36,437 nt of DNA from a virus. Positions within the stretch are counted from its first letter, which is position 1. Every line of letters starts with the position of its first letter. Of the stretch, positions 36,205-36,437 are shown piece by piece. The notes beneath the pieces were generated by a model. It worked only from the letters and a program-made list of their open reading frames with translations, was not told the origin of the DNA and ran no database searches. The DNA lies in the IMG/VR virus record IMGVR_UViG_3300036832_000776, positions 1 to 36,437 of that record. One strand, written 5' to 3'. Made by a program: the position numbers and the translations under genes.

Positions 36205-36437
36205 GAGCGCTCACCCTAGCCGCCGCCTTGCTGATGGCGGTCCCTGCCCCGTCCTTGGCCGCCGACGACTACCCGCCCGGCCTGTTCGAGAAATCGCCGG
36301 AGGTGCCGGAACTCACCTGCGACATGCAGCACCAGTGCTATCACATGGACCCGGCCCACCCCGACAAGGTGACGCCGCCGCCCGCGCCGCAATATCCGGG
36401 CGTCACATCTAAACCGTTCGTGCAGCCTGCGCCGGAA
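36201..36437 (+). CDS. Exported protein with signal peptide, 3' end missing
   Basis: ATG 36201 overlaps the previous stop (ATGA). It reads MRALTLAAALLMAVPAPSLA, a clear Sec signal peptide with an ALA-type cleavage site, then ADDYPPGLFEKSPEVPELTC and a Pro-rich segment. At least two Cys (LTCDMQHQC) may form a disulfide. The window ends within the gene, so its family is open. With the preceding gene it may act in the periplasm, for example in lysis or exclusion (speculation). Confidence 0.6.
   Translation, partial: MRALTLAAALLMAVPAPSLAADDYPPGLFEKSPEVPELTCDMQHQCYHMDPAHPDKVTPPPAPQYPGVTSKPFVQPAPE

Noticed and set aside
1-36437. Integrase, repressor, replication or diversity-generating retroelement genes
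   Set aside because: No tyrosine or serine recombinase motif, reverse transcriptase motif, or typical repressor was found on either strand, so neither lysogeny nor fibre hypermutation is claimed.

Overview
This window reads as part of the genome of a tailed double-stranded DNA phage (or prophage) of a high-GC alphaproteobacterium. The diagnostic genes are a large terminase with Walker and nuclease motifs, a DUF1073-type portal, an SPP1 gp7/MuF-type head protein, a DUF2213-type prohead protease and a DUF2184-type major capsid protein. There are also three tail-fibre genes and, cut by the left edge, a gene resembling contractile-tail sheath proteins, which suggests a myovirus. The alphaproteobacterial host is inferred from GC-rich third codon positions and from two proteins ending in the PEPxxWA-CTERM sorting signal common in that class. 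I see no integrase, immunity repressor, replication gene or endolysin, so the lifestyle is open. Both edges cut through genes.

Layout. From about 29.9 kb leftwards nearly everything is on the minus strand, in packaging-to-tail order: small and large terminase (29387-27623); an accessory block (27.4-24.0 kb) with a basic DNA-binding-like protein, two PEPxxWA-CTERM proteins flanking a tRNA-Tyr, a small membrane protein and a prolyl-4-hydroxylase-like oxygenase; portal and MuF (23574-21084); three modular tail fibres plus small tail proteins (21071-14690); a very large virion-type protein starting with a Nudix domain (14113-10193); a proline-rich protein (10112-9294); protease, scaffold, putative decoration protein and major capsid protein (8690-5309); neck genes (4939-2311); a 457-residue structural protein; and the sheath-like gene. 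Small plus-strand islands interrupt this cluster: an HNH homing endonuclease at 3130, a zinc-finger pair at 8767-9239 and two small ORFs at 23637-23995. An endonuclease VII gene overlaps the end of the capsid gene.

The right end (about 29.6-36.4 kb) is a probable early or regulatory region of small genes in two divergent blocks around a DUF932 gene. It carries a family of near-identical sigma70-like promoters (TTGAYA, 16 bp, CATATY), one of them overlapping a perfect 13-bp inverted repeat. An 18-nt leader containing the ribosome-binding site (CCTCTGACARAAAGGACC) recurs before at least six genes. Most neighbours overlap by 1-8 nt (ATGA, TGATG, GTGA), so translation is probably coupled.

Most notable: (1) collagen-like Gly-X-Y tail fibres in the same phage as a prolyl-4-hydroxylase-like enzyme, suggesting hydroxylated phage collagen; (2) two exosortase-targeted PEPxxWA-CTERM proteins inside the phage gene order; (3) a collar-domain fibre with eight HxH metal-binding-like repeats; (4) a seven-copy GTCTCA repeat cluster next to the terminase gene; (5) a Nudix-headed virion protein containing a region that codes in a different frame.
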